Source of the DNA: Roseiarcus sp050012775
GTDB taxonomy: Bacteria > Pseudomonadota > Alphaproteobacteria > Rhizobiales > Beijerinckiaceae
Length of the DNA stretch: 64,000 nt
Assembly (NCBI GenBank): GCA_050012775.1
Contig: JBEKGN010000002.1
Coordinates: 62,001 to 126,000 of the forward strand
Direction: 5' to 3'
In this document: in pieces, positions 20,714 through 28,932 of the stretch
Layout: every line of letters begins with the position of its first letter
How positions within the stretch are numbered: position 1 is the first letter of the stretch
The notes under the pieces: model-generated
The model's database searches: none
Told to the model about the DNA's origin: nothing
Seen by the model: the letters and a program-made list of their open reading frames with translations, nothing else
Program-made: the position numbers and the translations under genes

Positions 20714-21022
20714 TCACAACCACGCGCACACGCGGGCGGCGCCCGCGACGAGATCGACAAAGCCGCCGTAGTCCACGATCCCGATCCCTTCGGCGATGTC
20801 CTCGGCTTTCATGCCGCGAGCGGCGAGGTCGGGTCCGAGAATGTAAAGGGCGCACGAAGTCTGTTTGGCGCGTAGCGCATCGACGAAGGCGCAGCCCTTG
20901 CGCGCGCCGACCACCCCATCCTCGATCATGAGCACGGCGTCGCCCTGCGCAACGTGATCGAGACAACTCGTCAGCGACGGACGTTCGAACGGCGACTTGT
21001 TGATGGTGTGAAGCGTGGACAT
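20714..21022 (-). CDS. dsrH: DsrH (TusB-like) subunit of the DsrEFH sulfurtransferase
   Basis: 102-residue TusB/DsrH protein opening MSTLHTINKSPFERPSLTSC. Cys20 is the conserved cysteine of DsrH. The remainder (VLMIEDGVVGARKG; IVDYGGFVDLV) fits the family. It forms the hexameric DsrEFH complex that moves sulfur from TusA or rhodanese to DsrC. It starts 7 bp after dsrF and is followed 40 bp later by dsrC. Confidence 0.92.
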   Translation of the reverse strand: MSTLHTINKSPFERPSLTSCLDHVAQGDAVLMIEDGVVGARKGCAFVDALRAKQTSCALYILGPDLAARGMKAEDIAEGIGIVDYGGFVDLVAGAARVCAWL

Positions 21023-21029
21023 GCGGGCC

Positions 21030-21446
21030 TCAAAAACTCAGGATCACGTCTTGCTCGGAAATGATCCTGGTCATTTCGGAGCGGTCGACGAGGTGAATCG
21101 AGGGCTTCTCCGCGTAATCCTCGTTCTCGTCTTCGTAGGTGATCGGCATCAGATCCTCGACGGCGAGGCCGCGCTCGGCCAGGGACTCGCGCTCGACGTA
21201 GAGCTTGCGGACTTCGAAGTCGCCGAGGGCTTTGTAGGTCTTCGAGAAATTCTTCATCCCGATGCCGGACGTGTCCTGGCCGTTCATCAACTGAAAGACG
21301 CCGTCGTCGAGAAAAGCGAGGCTGACGTCTTGCTCGAAGGCGGCCCCAATGAGGATGACTTCGAGGGATTCCAAGGCGTAGATCGTTCCGTAAGGCGCTC
21401 GGCGATTGATGTAGAGGAACTTCTTCTGGCCCGTCTCTTGCGGCAT
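21030..21446 (-). CDS. dsrF: DsrF (TusC-like) subunit of DsrEFH
   Basis: 138-residue DsrF with family landmarks KKFLYINRRAPYGTIYALE and DVSLAFLDDGVFQL. It lacks the persulfide cysteine of DsrE, as usual for this structural subunit. A Shine-Dalgarno GAGGAGC precedes ATG 21446. Located 10 bp after dsrE and 7 bp before dsrH in the invariant dsrEFH order. Confidence 0.93.
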   Translation of the reverse strand: MPQETGQKKFLYINRRAPYGTIYALESLEVILIGAAFEQDVSLAFLDDGVFQLMNGQDTSGIGMKNFSKTYKALGDFEVRKLYVERESLAERGLAVEDLMPITYEDENEDYAEKPSIHLVDRSEMTRIISEQDVILSF

Positions 21447-21456
21447 CGAACGCTCC

Positions 21457-21849
21457 TCAATCGCCGAAAACGATGAAACGGTCGGCTTGAATGCCCGTCT
21501 CGATCAATTGGCCAAGTCCGGAAATGCGGAAGCCGGGAGCGATGTTGTCGCCGTCCTTGCCCTGCCTCTTGGCTTCGTTCGCATCGAGAATTCCGCGGCG
21601 TTGCGCGGCCGCGATGCAGACGACGAGATCGAGCTTGTGCGCCTCAGCCAATTCGCTCCACAGGCGCTGGAGATTGCGGTCGTCCTGCGGCGGCACGGTG
21701 AAGCGCGTGCCGTTGTTGACGCCGTCGTGGTAGAAGAACACGCGAAAGATTTCGTGGCCCTTGGCCAAGACCGCCTTGGCGAACTGATAGGCCGAGTCCG
21801 ACGCCTGATGCGTGTAAGGCCCTTCGTTGACGACGATTCCGAAACGCAA
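21457..21849 (-). CDS. dsrE: DsrE, active sulfurtransferase subunit of DsrEFH (TTG start)
   Basis: 130-residue DsrE beginning MRFGIVVNEGPYTHQASDSA. Cys78 in LDLVVCIAAAQRRG has the same number as the persulfide-carrying Cys78 of A. vinosum DsrE. The start is TTG at 21849, chosen because it gives exactly the family N-terminus and lies 8 bp after GGAG; no ATG is available nearby and longer frames add unrelated sequence. The TTG may lower its translation relative to dsrF and dsrH. It follows dsrB by 86 bp. Confidence 0.92.
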   Translation of the reverse strand: MRFGIVVNEGPYTHQASDSAYQFAKAVLAKGHEIFRVFFYHDGVNNGTRFTVPPQDDRNLQRLWSELAEAHKLDLVVCIAAAQRRGILDANEAKRQGKDGDNIAPGFRISGLGQLIETGIQADRFIVFGD

Positions 21850-21935
21850 GCTCGCTTCTCCTTTTGATCGACGGCGTTCCGCCGTGACGACGCGCAGGGG
21901 CGATTTCGCGCGACCGATCTCTCCGATCGGTCGGC

Positions 21936-23015
21936 TCAGAAATGCACGTGCGCCGACATGTTCATGGTCTTGCGGGCGCCGGTCCAAGTGTCGAGGTGAT
22001 GCTTGGTGAAAGCGAACTTGGTGAGTTCGAAGAACCTCGGCCAGCCGATGCGCTCGATCCATTCGCCGATCCGCTCGTAAGGATGGCCATGCTCCTTGTA
22101 GGCGTAGAGGATCGTTCGCACGACCTCCTCGACCTCGGGCCAGCGCGGCGGGTTGTTCGGCAGGTTGGCCACGACCAGCTTATGGAATGTCGGCTTGGAG
22201 CGCGCATTGGAGTGCTTGCCGCCCACCCACACCGCGATCTTGCTCGACTCCGCGCTGTTGATCTGCATCGGCGGGCACGGTGGGTAGCAGGCGCCGCAGC
22301 ATACGCACTTCTTCTCGTCGACCTCGAGCGAGGGTTTGCCGTTGACCATCGCGGGTCGGATCGCAGCGACCGGGCAGCGCGCGACGACCGCGGGACGTTC
22401 GCACACTTTCGATACGAGATCGTGATTGATCTTCGGCGGCTTGGTGTACTGCACGTTGATCGAGATGTCGCCTTGTCCGCCGCAATTGATCTGGCAGCAG
22501 GAGGTCGTGATCTTCACCCGGCTCGGCATCTCCTCGCTGATGAACTCATGATGCATCATGTCCATGAGGCTTTTCACGACGCCGGACGCGTCGGTGCCGG
22601 GAATGTCGCAGTGCAGCCAGCCCTGAGTGTGGGAGATCATCGACACGGAATTGCCAGTGCCCCCGACCGGAAATCCCGCCGCGGTCAGCGCGTCGGCCAG
22701 CGGCTGGACCTTGTCCTTCGAGCTCACCATGAACTCGATATTGCTGCGCGTGGTGAATCGGACATGGCCCTCGGCGAATTGGTCGCCGATGTCGCAGAGC
22801 TTGCGGATGGTGAAGACATCCATCTGACGTTGCGTGCCGGCGCGCACCGTCCACACCTCGTCGCCGTTCTTGGCGACGTGATGCAACACCCCCGGACGCG
22901 GACGGTCGTGCCAGGCCCACGCGCCGTAATTCTTGACCAACAGGGGGTGCATGTAGGGAAACGGATCCGGCACCCCGGTTTCGTTGGGACGGCGCATCTG
23001 AACAGCGCTACTCAT
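21936..23015 (-). CDS. dsrB: Reverse-type dissimilatory sulfite reductase, beta subunit
   Basis: 359-residue DsrB. The siroheme-[4Fe-4S] ligands Cys136, Cys173, Cys174 and Cys178 (TTSCCQINCGGQGD) keep the spacing known from structures. A ferredoxin-like insert (CPVAAIRP; CVCCGACYPPCPP) binds a second [4Fe-4S] cluster. With DsrA it oxidizes sulfur delivered on DsrC to sulfite; the oxidative direction is deduced from dsrEFH and dsrL in the operon. RBS GGGAGGTC precedes ATG 23015; dsrA ends 85 bp upstream. Confidence 0.95.
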   Translation of the reverse strand: MSSAVQMRRPNETGVPDPFPYMHPLLVKNYGAWAWHDRPRPGVLHHVAKNGDEVWTVRAGTQRQMDVFTIRKLCDIGDQFAEGHVRFTTRSNIEFMVSSKDKVQPLADALTAAGFPVGGTGNSVSMISHTQGWLHCDIPGTDASGVVKSLMDMMHHEFISEEMPSRVKITTSCCQINCGGQGDISINVQYTKPPKINHDLVSKVCERPAVVARCPVAAIRPAMVNGKPSLEVDEKKCVCCGACYPPCPPMQINSAESSKIAVWVGGKHSNARSKPTFHKLVVANLPNNPPRWPEVEEVVRTILYAYKEHGHPYERIGEWIERIGWPRFFELTKFAFTKHHLDTWTGARKTMNMSAHVHF

Positions 23016-23100
23016 CGATCAAGACCTCCCCGAATTGTCATCATCAGCTCCGACCGATGCGATGTGCGCAGCCGGAGCGCGTAGGCGGACCCGCGCCGCG

Positions 23101-24408
23101 TCATTCCGCGGCGACCTCCAGACCGGCTTCACGCGCTTTGCGCTCGAAATATTTTTCGGCTTCCTCGGTGAAGTCGTCCGTGCGCACGTAACTCGAGGTG
23201 CGGGGATGATTGACCATGTTCGGATCGGGATCGATGCCGAGCGCTTCGAGGAACGTGGGAAGACCGATCCGGTCCATGGTTTCGCCGATCCGCTCGTGCT
23301 CGAGCGCGTTCTCGCCGAAGAAGTCGATGAGACGGCGTCCGAGCTCGACCAGCTTTTGGTAATCCTCGTCGGTTTCGAGCTTGATGAAGGGAATGATCAT
23401 CGTGCCCATGAGGTCGCCGACCTTCAACGAGCGCTTGCCGCCGATGCAAATGGAAGCGCCGCGATCGGCGCCTGGCGAGAGCGCCTTGTTCATGACGTTG
23501 ATGCAATGCATGCAGCGCACGCACGACTTGTTGTCGACGTCGAGCGTGTCGTCGTCGTTGAGGCTCAACGCCCGCGTCGGGCACATCGCGATGACGCTGT
23601 CGATCGTGAATTTGCGGCCGACTCTGGCGACATAGGCCTTCACTTCTTCCTGGTCGACCCGCATGTCGTCGCGCCAGGTTCCGATGACGGCGAAGTCCGA
23701 GCGATGAATCGCGTTGACGCAATCGTTGCCGCATCCGGAAAACTTGAATTTGAACTTGTAGGGCAGCGCCGGGCGATGCATTTCGTCGAGGAATTCGTTG
23801 ATGACTAAGCGGTGCGCCTTGATTTCGTCGTAGCAGGACATTTCGCAGCGCGCGTGTCCGACGCAGCTCATCGATGTGCGCAAGGCGGGACCGGCGCCGC
23901 CGAGGTCGAAGCCGACCTCGTTGAGTTCGTCGAACGCCTTCTGCACGTTTTCCGACGAGCAGCCCTGGAACATGATGTCGCCGCTCTGGCCGTGGAAGGC
24001 GATCAGGCCGGAGCCGTGCTTCTCCCAGATGTCGCAGAGCTGGCGCAGCAGATCCGTGGTGTAGTGAAAGCCGGCGGGCGGCTGCACCCGCAGCGTATGG
24101 AATTCCTTCGAAGCGGGAAATTTCGCCGCGACTTCGGAGAAGCGCGGAATGACGCCGCCGCCATAGCCGAACACCGATACGGTGCCGCCCTTCCAGAAGC
24201 CAAGACGTTCCTGATAGGAATGCTCGAGCTGGCCGAGCAGGTCGTTCATCATCGGGGCGTATTGCTTGTCACCGGCGTCGCGCAGCCGCTTCAAGCCGGT
24301 CACGAAGCTCGGCCATGGCCCGGTTTCGAGCTCATCCAGATTCGGCGTCGCATGATGCCCGGCCGCTCGGTCGCCCTCGTGATCCTGCGTGGTCTCGTGA
24401 TCCGACAT
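23101..24408 (-). CDS. dsrA: Reverse-type dissimilatory sulfite reductase, alpha subunit
   Basis: 435-residue DsrA, first gene of the operon. Cys182 and Cys188 (SCVGHARC) with Cys226 and Cys230 (SGCGNDC) form the C-x5-C...C-x3-C siroheme-cluster motif. Cys276, Cys296, Cys299 and Cys302 make the ferredoxin-type cluster. ATG 24408 is preceded by GGGAGG; an in-frame extension to 24468 is unconserved. The upstream 227 bp contain an AT-rich tract (about 24530-24575) that probably holds its promoter. Confidence 0.95.
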   Translation of the reverse strand: MSDHETTQDHEGDRAAGHHATPNLDELETGPWPSFVTGLKRLRDAGDKQYAPMMNDLLGQLEHSYQERLGFWKGGTVSVFGYGGGVIPRFSEVAAKFPASKEFHTLRVQPPAGFHYTTDLLRQLCDIWEKHGSGLIAFHGQSGDIMFQGCSSENVQKAFDELNEVGFDLGGAGPALRTSMSCVGHARCEMSCYDEIKAHRLVINEFLDEMHRPALPYKFKFKFSGCGNDCVNAIHRSDFAVIGTWRDDMRVDQEEVKAYVARVGRKFTIDSVIAMCPTRALSLNDDDTLDVDNKSCVRCMHCINVMNKALSPGADRGASICIGGKRSLKVGDLMGTMIIPFIKLETDEDYQKLVELGRRLIDFFGENALEHERIGETMDRIGLPTFLEALGIDPDPNMVNHPRTSSYVRTDDFTEEAEKYFERKAREAGLEVAAE

Positions 24409-24529
24409 GCGTCGCCTCCCTGTCTCAATTCGCCGCGGGACTCGCTGTTCGGTCCGCAGGTTTTTCACCGCGCCCGCCTAGGGCCGGCGCGTCGCTCGAG
24501 CGGCAAATCCGTGCTTTGCAAATCGAGCT

Positions 24530-24580
24530 GTTTATCATAATAGCAGGAAATACGAATATGTGAATAGGAAAAATCAATGG
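24530..24580. promoter_or_regulatory. AT-rich divergent promoter region of dsrA and the TauD-like gene
   Basis: The only AT-rich tract in the 227-bp gap between the divergent genes. It includes TATCATAATA on the plus strand and TATTATGATA on the minus strand, a likely -10 region for dsrA, with GAATATGTGAATA beside it. It resembles the four operator sites in composition but does not match their arms well, so dsr control may use a degenerate site or another regulator. Confidence 0.4.
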
Positions 24581-24635
24581 AGTCGGCGCCTTTCCGAGCG
24601 GGGAGGGGCCGGCGGGCGATCCGGGAGGAAGTCTC

Positions 24636-25577
24636 ATGACAATGGCGCGCGCTGGCGCCGCATCGTCGGGCCGACGGCTGGACGGCGATCCCTTCGACCT
24701 CGGCGACGAGGCCTCGTACCGCGCCTGGCGCGAGGCCAAGTTGGGGCGCTATCCCGCGCGCGCCGAGGATCTCGTCGTCGAAATACGCGACGCGACGAAT
24801 CTCGCCGCGGCCGAGCGCGCGGCGATCGCCGAGCGATGCGGCCGAGCCAATGCGGCGCTCTACGCCTTCACGCCGACGCCGCGGGACGAGCCGCGCCTGC
24901 GACGCGATCTCATCGCATTCGGCGCCGCTTTCGGCTTGACGGCGATCGAAGACCATCGGTCGGCCGAGGCGGACGGCGTGGTGCGCATCGAGGTCGTTCG
25001 GGACGGCGGCCGCCTCGGCTACATTCCCTACACCGATCGACCGATCAGCTGGCACACCGACGGTTATTACAATTACCATGGCCCCGATCGTTGCGTGCGC
25101 GCCATGCTGTTGCATTGCGCCCGGGACGCGGACCAGGGCGGAGAGAATCGTTTGCTCGATCCGGAAATCGCTTATCTCAGGCTGCGCGACAGCGACCCCG
25201 GCCACATTGAAGCGCTCATGCATCCCCAGGCGATGAGCATCCCGGCGAATGTCGAGGCGAGCGGCGCGATCCGCAGGGAGAATGTCGGCCCGGTGTTTTT
25301 CGTTCATCCCGGCGCCGGCGCGCTCGGCATGCGCTACACCGCGCGCAAGCGAAACATTTCCTGGCGCGATGACGAGCGAACCCGCCGCGCGGCGGCCGCG
25401 CTGGAGGACATCCTCGAGACCGACCCGTTGGTGTTGCGCGTTCGCCTGCGGCCGGGGCAGGGATTGATCTGCAACAACATTCTTCATGACAGAAGCGGCT
25501 TCGTTTCCTCCGCGACGGCCGGACGCCTGCTTTACCGCATTCGCTACAACAGCCGCATCAACCTCGACGCCGCATGA
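24636..25577 (+). CDS. TauD/TfdA-like Fe(II)/2-oxoglutarate dioxygenase
   Basis: 313-residue non-heme iron dioxygenase. His140-T-Asp142 (SWHTDGYYN) and His284 (NNILHDRSG) form the metal triad, and Arg297 (TAGRLLYRIRY) is placed to bind 2-oxoglutarate. Family members hydroxylate taurine, sulfonates, sulfate esters, betaines or carnitine. Its position divergent from dsrA suggests a sulfur-containing substrate, but this is not demonstrated. A good RBS (GGGAGGAAG) precedes ATG 24636. It overlaps an in-frame ATG of the next gene by 4 bp. Confidence 0.78.
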   Translation: MTMARAGAASSGRRLDGDPFDLGDEASYRAWREAKLGRYPARAEDLVVEIRDATNLAAAERAAIAERCGRANAALYAFTPTPRDEPRLRRDLIAFGAAFGLTAIEDHRSAEADGVVRIEVVRDGGRLGYIPYTDRPISWHTDGYYNYHGPDRCVRAMLLHCARDADQGGENRLLDPEIAYLRLRDSDPGHIEALMHPQAMSIPANVEASGAIRRENVGPVFFVHPGAGALGMRYTARKRNISWRDDERTRRAAAALEDILETDPLVLRVRLRPGQGLICNNILHDRSGFVSSATAGRLLYRIRYNSRINLDAA

Positions 25578-25588
25578 AGGGAACGCGC

Positions 25589-25789
25589 ATGGTGCAAATC
25601 AGCGATCTCATGATCCGACATCCCGAAGCGACGTCATTCGCCGACCTCGAACGGCTGGTGATCGAAGCGGCGCGCAGCGGCGAAATCCATCTGTATTTCG
25701 ACATCAAGCCGGAATATCCGGATACGCCGCGCAAATGGGAAACGCGGCTCGAACTCGCCTTCTACAACGCGGAGAGGGTCGAGAAGTGA
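25589..25789 (+). CDS. Small conserved-looking protein of unknown function
   Basis: 66 residues, acidic, no signal or TM segment. It starts MVQISDLMIRHPEATSFADL and contains GEIHLYFDIKPEYPDTPRKW. I do not recognise the family. ATG 25589 has GAAGGGA six bases upstream; an in-frame ATG at 25574 overlapping the dioxygenase stop is the alternative. Its own stop overlaps the GTG of the next gene, so the dioxygenase and both small genes form a coupled three-gene unit. Possibly an accessory subunit of the dioxygenase or a dsr-linked factor. Confidence 0.6.
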   Translation: MVQISDLMIRHPEATSFADLERLVIEAARSGEIHLYFDIKPEYPDTPRKWETRLELAFYNAERVEK

Positions 25790-26019
25790 CCGAGGCGGGC
25801 AAGAGGCGACGAGAGACGATTCAGGCGCCGTACGGCCGCGTGATTCGCCTCGACGAGGTGGATTTCGAAAGCGGCATGCGCTTGTTGCGCGTGACGATCC
25901 GCGAAGGCGCGCGCTTCACCATTCTCGACCTCGACGCCCCGACCGCGGCGCAATGGGGCCGCGCCATGAGCGATTGGGCGCAAGGCGAGACCCCGCAACC
26001 GGCGCCCGGCGCCGATTGA
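25786..26019 (+). CDS. Small protein of unknown function (GTG start)
   Basis: 77 residues from GTG 25786, which overlaps the previous stop by 4 bp (GTGA). It is basic at the N-terminus (TEAGKRRRETIQAPYGRV), then alternating strand-like segments VIRLDEVDFESGMRLLRVTI and REGARFTILDLD, and ends in a Pro/Gly tail. Probably a small all-beta or alpha/beta domain; no cysteine, so not a sulfur carrier. Family not recognised. It is real by coupling, codon bias and lack of a competing frame. Confidence 0.55.
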   Translation: MTEAGKRRRETIQAPYGRVIRLDEVDFESGMRLLRVTIREGARFTILDLDAPTAAQWGRAMSDWAQGETPQPAPGAD

Positions 26020-26064
26020 GCGCGACGCGAGCTTCAGCCGGCGCTCCAGGCGCGCGGGTAGACA

Positions 26065-26084
26065 AATTAGAATACGCGAATATA
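26065..26084. promoter_or_regulatory. Candidate BigR/SqrR-type operator, site 4
   Basis: AATTAGA-N6-GAATATA, the same arms and spacing as the reverse complements of sites 1 and 2. It stands in the 242-bp gap between the small-gene operon and the SulP transporter, 178 bp before the transporter ATG. The rest of this gap shows no gene. Confidence 0.58.
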
Positions 26085-26261
26085 ATGGTAGAAAATGCGC
26101 CGATCGAGACGCGTTTTGCACGCGTCGAGGAAATGCGGGAGAGTGGAGCGAGGGGGCGCTGAACCTCGGCGCCCGCGGCGATCGCCGAGGGCGCGGAACG
26201 ATTCGCTTCTTCTCGCGCGCTTCGACCGGCGTTTGGCTAAAGCGGAAGTCTGCGAAAGCGC

Positions 26262-28115
26262 ATGTCCCGATCTCGCAATTCGCCAGGACGCCGATCGCGG
26301 CTGGTCGGCGTGTTTCCATTTCTCGCGTGGCTGCCGCAGGCGAACCGCGAAACCCTATTCGCGGATTTTGTGGCGGGCCTCACCGGCGCCGTCGTCGTGC
26401 TTCCTCAAGGCGTGGCCTTCGCGACGATCGCCGGCATGCCGCCACAATATGGCCTCTACGCCGGAATTGTCCCGACGCTCATCGCGGCGCTCTTCGGTTC
26501 GTCCTGGCATCTCGTGGCCGGACCCAGCACGACGGCTTCGCTCGTCTTGTTCGCTTCCCTTTCCGCTTTCGCTGAACCGGGCTCGGCCCGATACGTGGAG
26601 CTGGCGTTGACCCTGGCCGCCATGGTCGGACTGCTCGAATTGTCTCTCGGAGTGTTCAAGCTCGGCGTGGTCGTCAATTTCATCTCCCATTCGGTCGTGG
26701 TGGGATACACGGCGGGCGTCGGCATTCTCATTATCGTCTCGCAGGCGCGGAACTTTTTCGGCATACCGATGCCCCGCGGCGCGGAATTCGTCCATGTGAT
26801 CGCAAACACGTTCGCCGGCCTGCCGGCGCTGTCCTGGCCGACGACGGCGGTCGCGCTCGCCACGCTGACGAGCGGGATCGCGGCGCGCCGGTTTCTGCCG
26901 CGCGTTCCCTTCATGATTCTCGCGATCGTGATCGGCGGCTTGGTCGCCGCGATTCTCAACGGCTGGAAGCCGGGCTCGGTCACCACGGTCGGGGCGCTGC
27001 CTTCCCATCTGCCGCCGCTGTCGGCGCCGAGCTTCGATCTGGACACTTGGCGCCTGCTCATCCCCACCGCGCTCGCCGTGGCGATTTCCGCGCTGAACGA
27101 AGTGGTGTCGATTTCTCGCGCGCTCGCCATACGCTCGGAGCAGCACGTCAACATCAACCAGGAGTTCATCGGCCAAGGGCTCGCCAATTCGATCGGCTGC
27201 TTCTTTTCGGGCTATGTCGTGTCCGGTTCGTTCAACCGCAGCGCGCTCAATTACGACGCGGGCGCGCGAACGCCGATGGCGGCGCTGTTCGCCGCCGGCC
27301 TGCTCGCCGTCTTTCTCGTCGTCGCCGCTCCGCTCGCCGCCTATCTGCCGCATGCCGCGATGGCGGCCTCGCTCGTGCTCGTCGGCTGGGGCCTGATCGA
27401 TCGCAGCAGCATCGCGCGCATCGCGAAGACGAGCCGAACCGAGGTCGGCGTCCTGCTCGTCACCATACTCACCGCGCTGTTCGTTCATATCCAGATGGCG
27501 ATCCTCGTCGGCGTCGCGCTGTCGCTGTTGATCTACTTGTATCGGACATCGAATCCGCGTCTTCGCCCGCGCGTCCCCGATCCCATGAGCCCCGGCCGGA
27601 AGTTCACCGATCCGGGCCCGGGCCTGCCGGAATGCCCGCAACTGCGGCTGTTTCGTCTCGACGGCTCGCTTTTCTTCGGCGCCGTGAGCAGCTTCCGGGA
27701 TTCCTTGCGCGCGATCGAGGCGCACAGTCCGGACTGCAAATACATCGCCATCGTCATGTCCGGCGTCAATTTCGTCGATGTCGCCGGCGCCGAGGCGCTC
27801 GCGATCGAAGCGAGGCGGATGCGCAACCGCGGCGGGGATCTGTTCCTCATCAGGGTGAAGGAGCGCGTGCTCGAACTTCTCGAACGCGGCGGCTACCTCG
27901 CCGACATCGGCGCCGACAATATTTTCCAGTCGAAAACACACGCTCTGCGGACGATCTATCGCAAGCTCGACTACGACATTTGCCGCCTTTGCGATCGTCG
28001 CGTGTTCGTCGAATGCGTGCGGCTGGGCAAGCAGGAACCGCTCGAGGACGACGACGCCGAATCGGGCGAAGACCCGGCCGCGACCGCGCGTCCCGCGATC
28101 GCACGGGACAGTTGA
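26262..28115 (+). CDS. SulP-family anion transporter with STAS domain
   Basis: 617-residue SulP/SLC26 protein. The transmembrane domain (about residues 30-430) has the family segments VVLPQGVAFATIAGMPPQYG, GPSTTASLVLF and SFNRSALNYDAGARTP. A C-terminal STAS domain (about 450-560) includes IAIVMSGVNFVDVAGAEALA. A Cys-containing tail CRLCDRRVFVEC follows. SulP proteins move sulfate, bicarbonate or other anions. Here, in a sulfur-oxidation island behind operator site 4, sulfate export or sulfate/anion exchange is plausible but unproven. Confidence 0.85.
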   Translation: MSRSRNSPGRRSRLVGVFPFLAWLPQANRETLFADFVAGLTGAVVVLPQGVAFATIAGMPPQYGLYAGIVPTLIAALFGSSWHLVAGPSTTASLVLFASLSAFAEPGSARYVELALTLAAMVGLLELSLGVFKLGVVVNFISHSVVVGYTAGVGILIIVSQARNFFGIPMPRGAEFVHVIANTFAGLPALSWPTTAVALATLTSGIAARRFLPRVPFMILAIVIGGLVAAILNGWKPGSVTTVGALPSHLPPLSAPSFDLDTWRLLIPTALAVAISALNEVVSISRALAIRSEQHVNINQEFIGQGLANSIGCFFSGYVVSGSFNRSALNYDAGARTPMAALFAAGLLAVFLVVAAPLAAYLPHAAMAASLVLVGWGLIDRSSIARIAKTSRTEVGVLLVTILTALFVHIQMAILVGVALSLLIYLYRTSNPRLRPRVPDPMSPGRKFTDPGPGLPECPQLRLFRLDGSLFFGAVSSFRDSLRAIEAHSPDCKYIAIVMSGVNFVDVAGAEALAIEARRMRNRGGDLFLIRVKERVLELLERGGYLADIGADNIFQSKTHALRTIYRKLDYDICRLCDRRVFVECVRLGKQEPLEDDDAESGEDPAATARPAIARDS

Positions 28116-28152
28116 CAATGATCGCGCAATCTATTCGTATATGATGACATAT
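28112..28152 (+). promoter_or_regulatory. Candidate promoter and dyad before the second tusA
   Basis: TTGACA (28112-28117) overlaps the transporter stop codon. A perfect inverted repeat ATATG-ATGA-CATAT occupies 28139-28152 near the expected -10. The longer dyad TATATGA-N7-TGAAATT is a weak, off-spacing relative of the four operator sites. It suggests tusA has its own regulated start. Confidence 0.42.
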
Positions 28153-28184
28153 GAAATTACAGAACACGAGACGAGGAAACGCCA

Positions 28185-28412
28185 GTGGCCGACAAGACGC
28201 TCGACGCCAAGGGACTCAATTGCCCGCTTCCGATTTTGCGCGCGAAGAAGACGCTCAAGGAGGTTCCGGCGGGCGGGACTCTTGAAATTCTCGCCACCGA
28301 CCCCGGGTCGGTCGCCGACTTCGAGGCGTTCTGCCGCGCCACCGGGAATCAGCTGATCGAATCCACCGCGAACGCGGGCGTTTATCGCTTCCTCATCAAG
28401 CACGTGGGCTGA
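28185..28412 (+). CDS. TusA-family sulfurtransferase, copy 2
   Basis: 75-residue TusA with Cys13 in GLNCPLPILRAKKTL, a more canonical TusA motif (CPLP) than copy 1 (CPGP). Start is GTG 28185, with ACGAGGAAA upstream. It ends ...YRFLIKHVG as usual for the family. It is likely to donate sulfur to DsrEFH/DsrC; two TusA copies in one island may serve different donors, copy 1 the SQR-like module and copy 2 the Dsr relay. It is convergent with the third repressor. Confidence 0.9.
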   Translation: MADKTLDAKGLNCPLPILRAKKTLKEVPAGGTLEILATDPGSVADFEAFCRATGNQLIESTANAGVYRFLIKHVG

Positions 28413-28450
28413 TCGGGGGCTGGGGACCGCCGCTCGCCCTCATCCCGACC

Positions 28451-28504
28451 CTCTCCCGCAAGCGGGAGAGGGGGGCGCGTCCCTTCTCCCGCTTGCGGGA
28501 GAAG
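28451..28504. repeat. Pair of REP-like hairpins between convergent genes
   Basis: Two palindromes built from the same core: CTCTCCCGC-AA-GCGGGAGAG (28451-28470) and CTTCTCCCGC-TT-GCGGGAGAAG (28483-28504). They lie between the second tusA and the third repressor, which converge, and probably act as a bidirectional terminator or are a genome-wide REP element. Confidence 0.75.
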
Positions 28505-28559
28505 GTGGCCCGCAGGGCCGCATGAAGGGGGCTGCGCGAACCCTTATCGGGAAGTCGTA

Positions 28560-28910
28560 TCAGCCCCCGTGCGCGGGCTTTTGCGTGCAAAAAACTTTGT
28601 AGAGCGCGTCCAAAATCGTCCGCACGTTGTCGCTGGCGAGGCTGTAATAGATGGTCTTGCCCTCGCGTCGGGTCGTCACCAGGCCTTCGAGGCGCAGTCG
28701 CGCCAATTGCTGCGAGACCGTCGATTGCCGCTGCGCGAGGAACTGCTCCAGCTCGCCGACCGACTTTTCGCCTCCGGCGAGAATGCAAAGAATCAGAAGG
28801 CGCGACTCTTGCGCCAAAGCTTTCAGGAATTCACTCGCCTCGCGGGCGTTCTCGACCATGCGATCGAGTTCGGTCAACGATTCCAGTGAACGCAATTGCG
28901 GGAGCGCCAT
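28560..28910 (-). CDS. ArsR-family repressor of the BigR/SqrR type, copy 3
   Basis: 116-residue winged-helix repressor and the closest of the three to BigR: sensing cysteines fall at Cys42 (LLILCILAGGEKS) and Cys108 (LYKVFC), the numbering of Xylella BigR. The recognition helix is in RQSTVSQQLARLRLEG and the wing in TTRREGKTIYYSL. ATG 28910. Its upstream region (28933-28950) carries ATATT-CC-AATAT and AATAT-T-ATATT repeats unlike the four common sites, so this copy may have a different operator. Confidence 0.86.
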   Translation of the reverse strand: MALPQLRSLESLTELDRMVENAREASEFLKALAQESRLLILCILAGGEKSVGELEQFLAQRQSTVSQQLARLRLEGLVTTRREGKTIYYSLASDNVRTILDALYKVFCTQKPAHGG

Positions 28911-28932
28911 AGAGTCAATCCTACCTATGATG

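Noticed and set aside
20674..20760. N-terminal extension of DsrC
   Set aside because: It adds 29 unconserved residues and ignores the well-placed AGGAGA before ATG 20673.
24530..24580. Fifth copy of the WATTAGA-N6-nMATATA operator in front of dsrA
   Set aside because: Only one half-site (GAATATG) is convincing and the second arm at the right spacing fails. Kept only as a promoter region.
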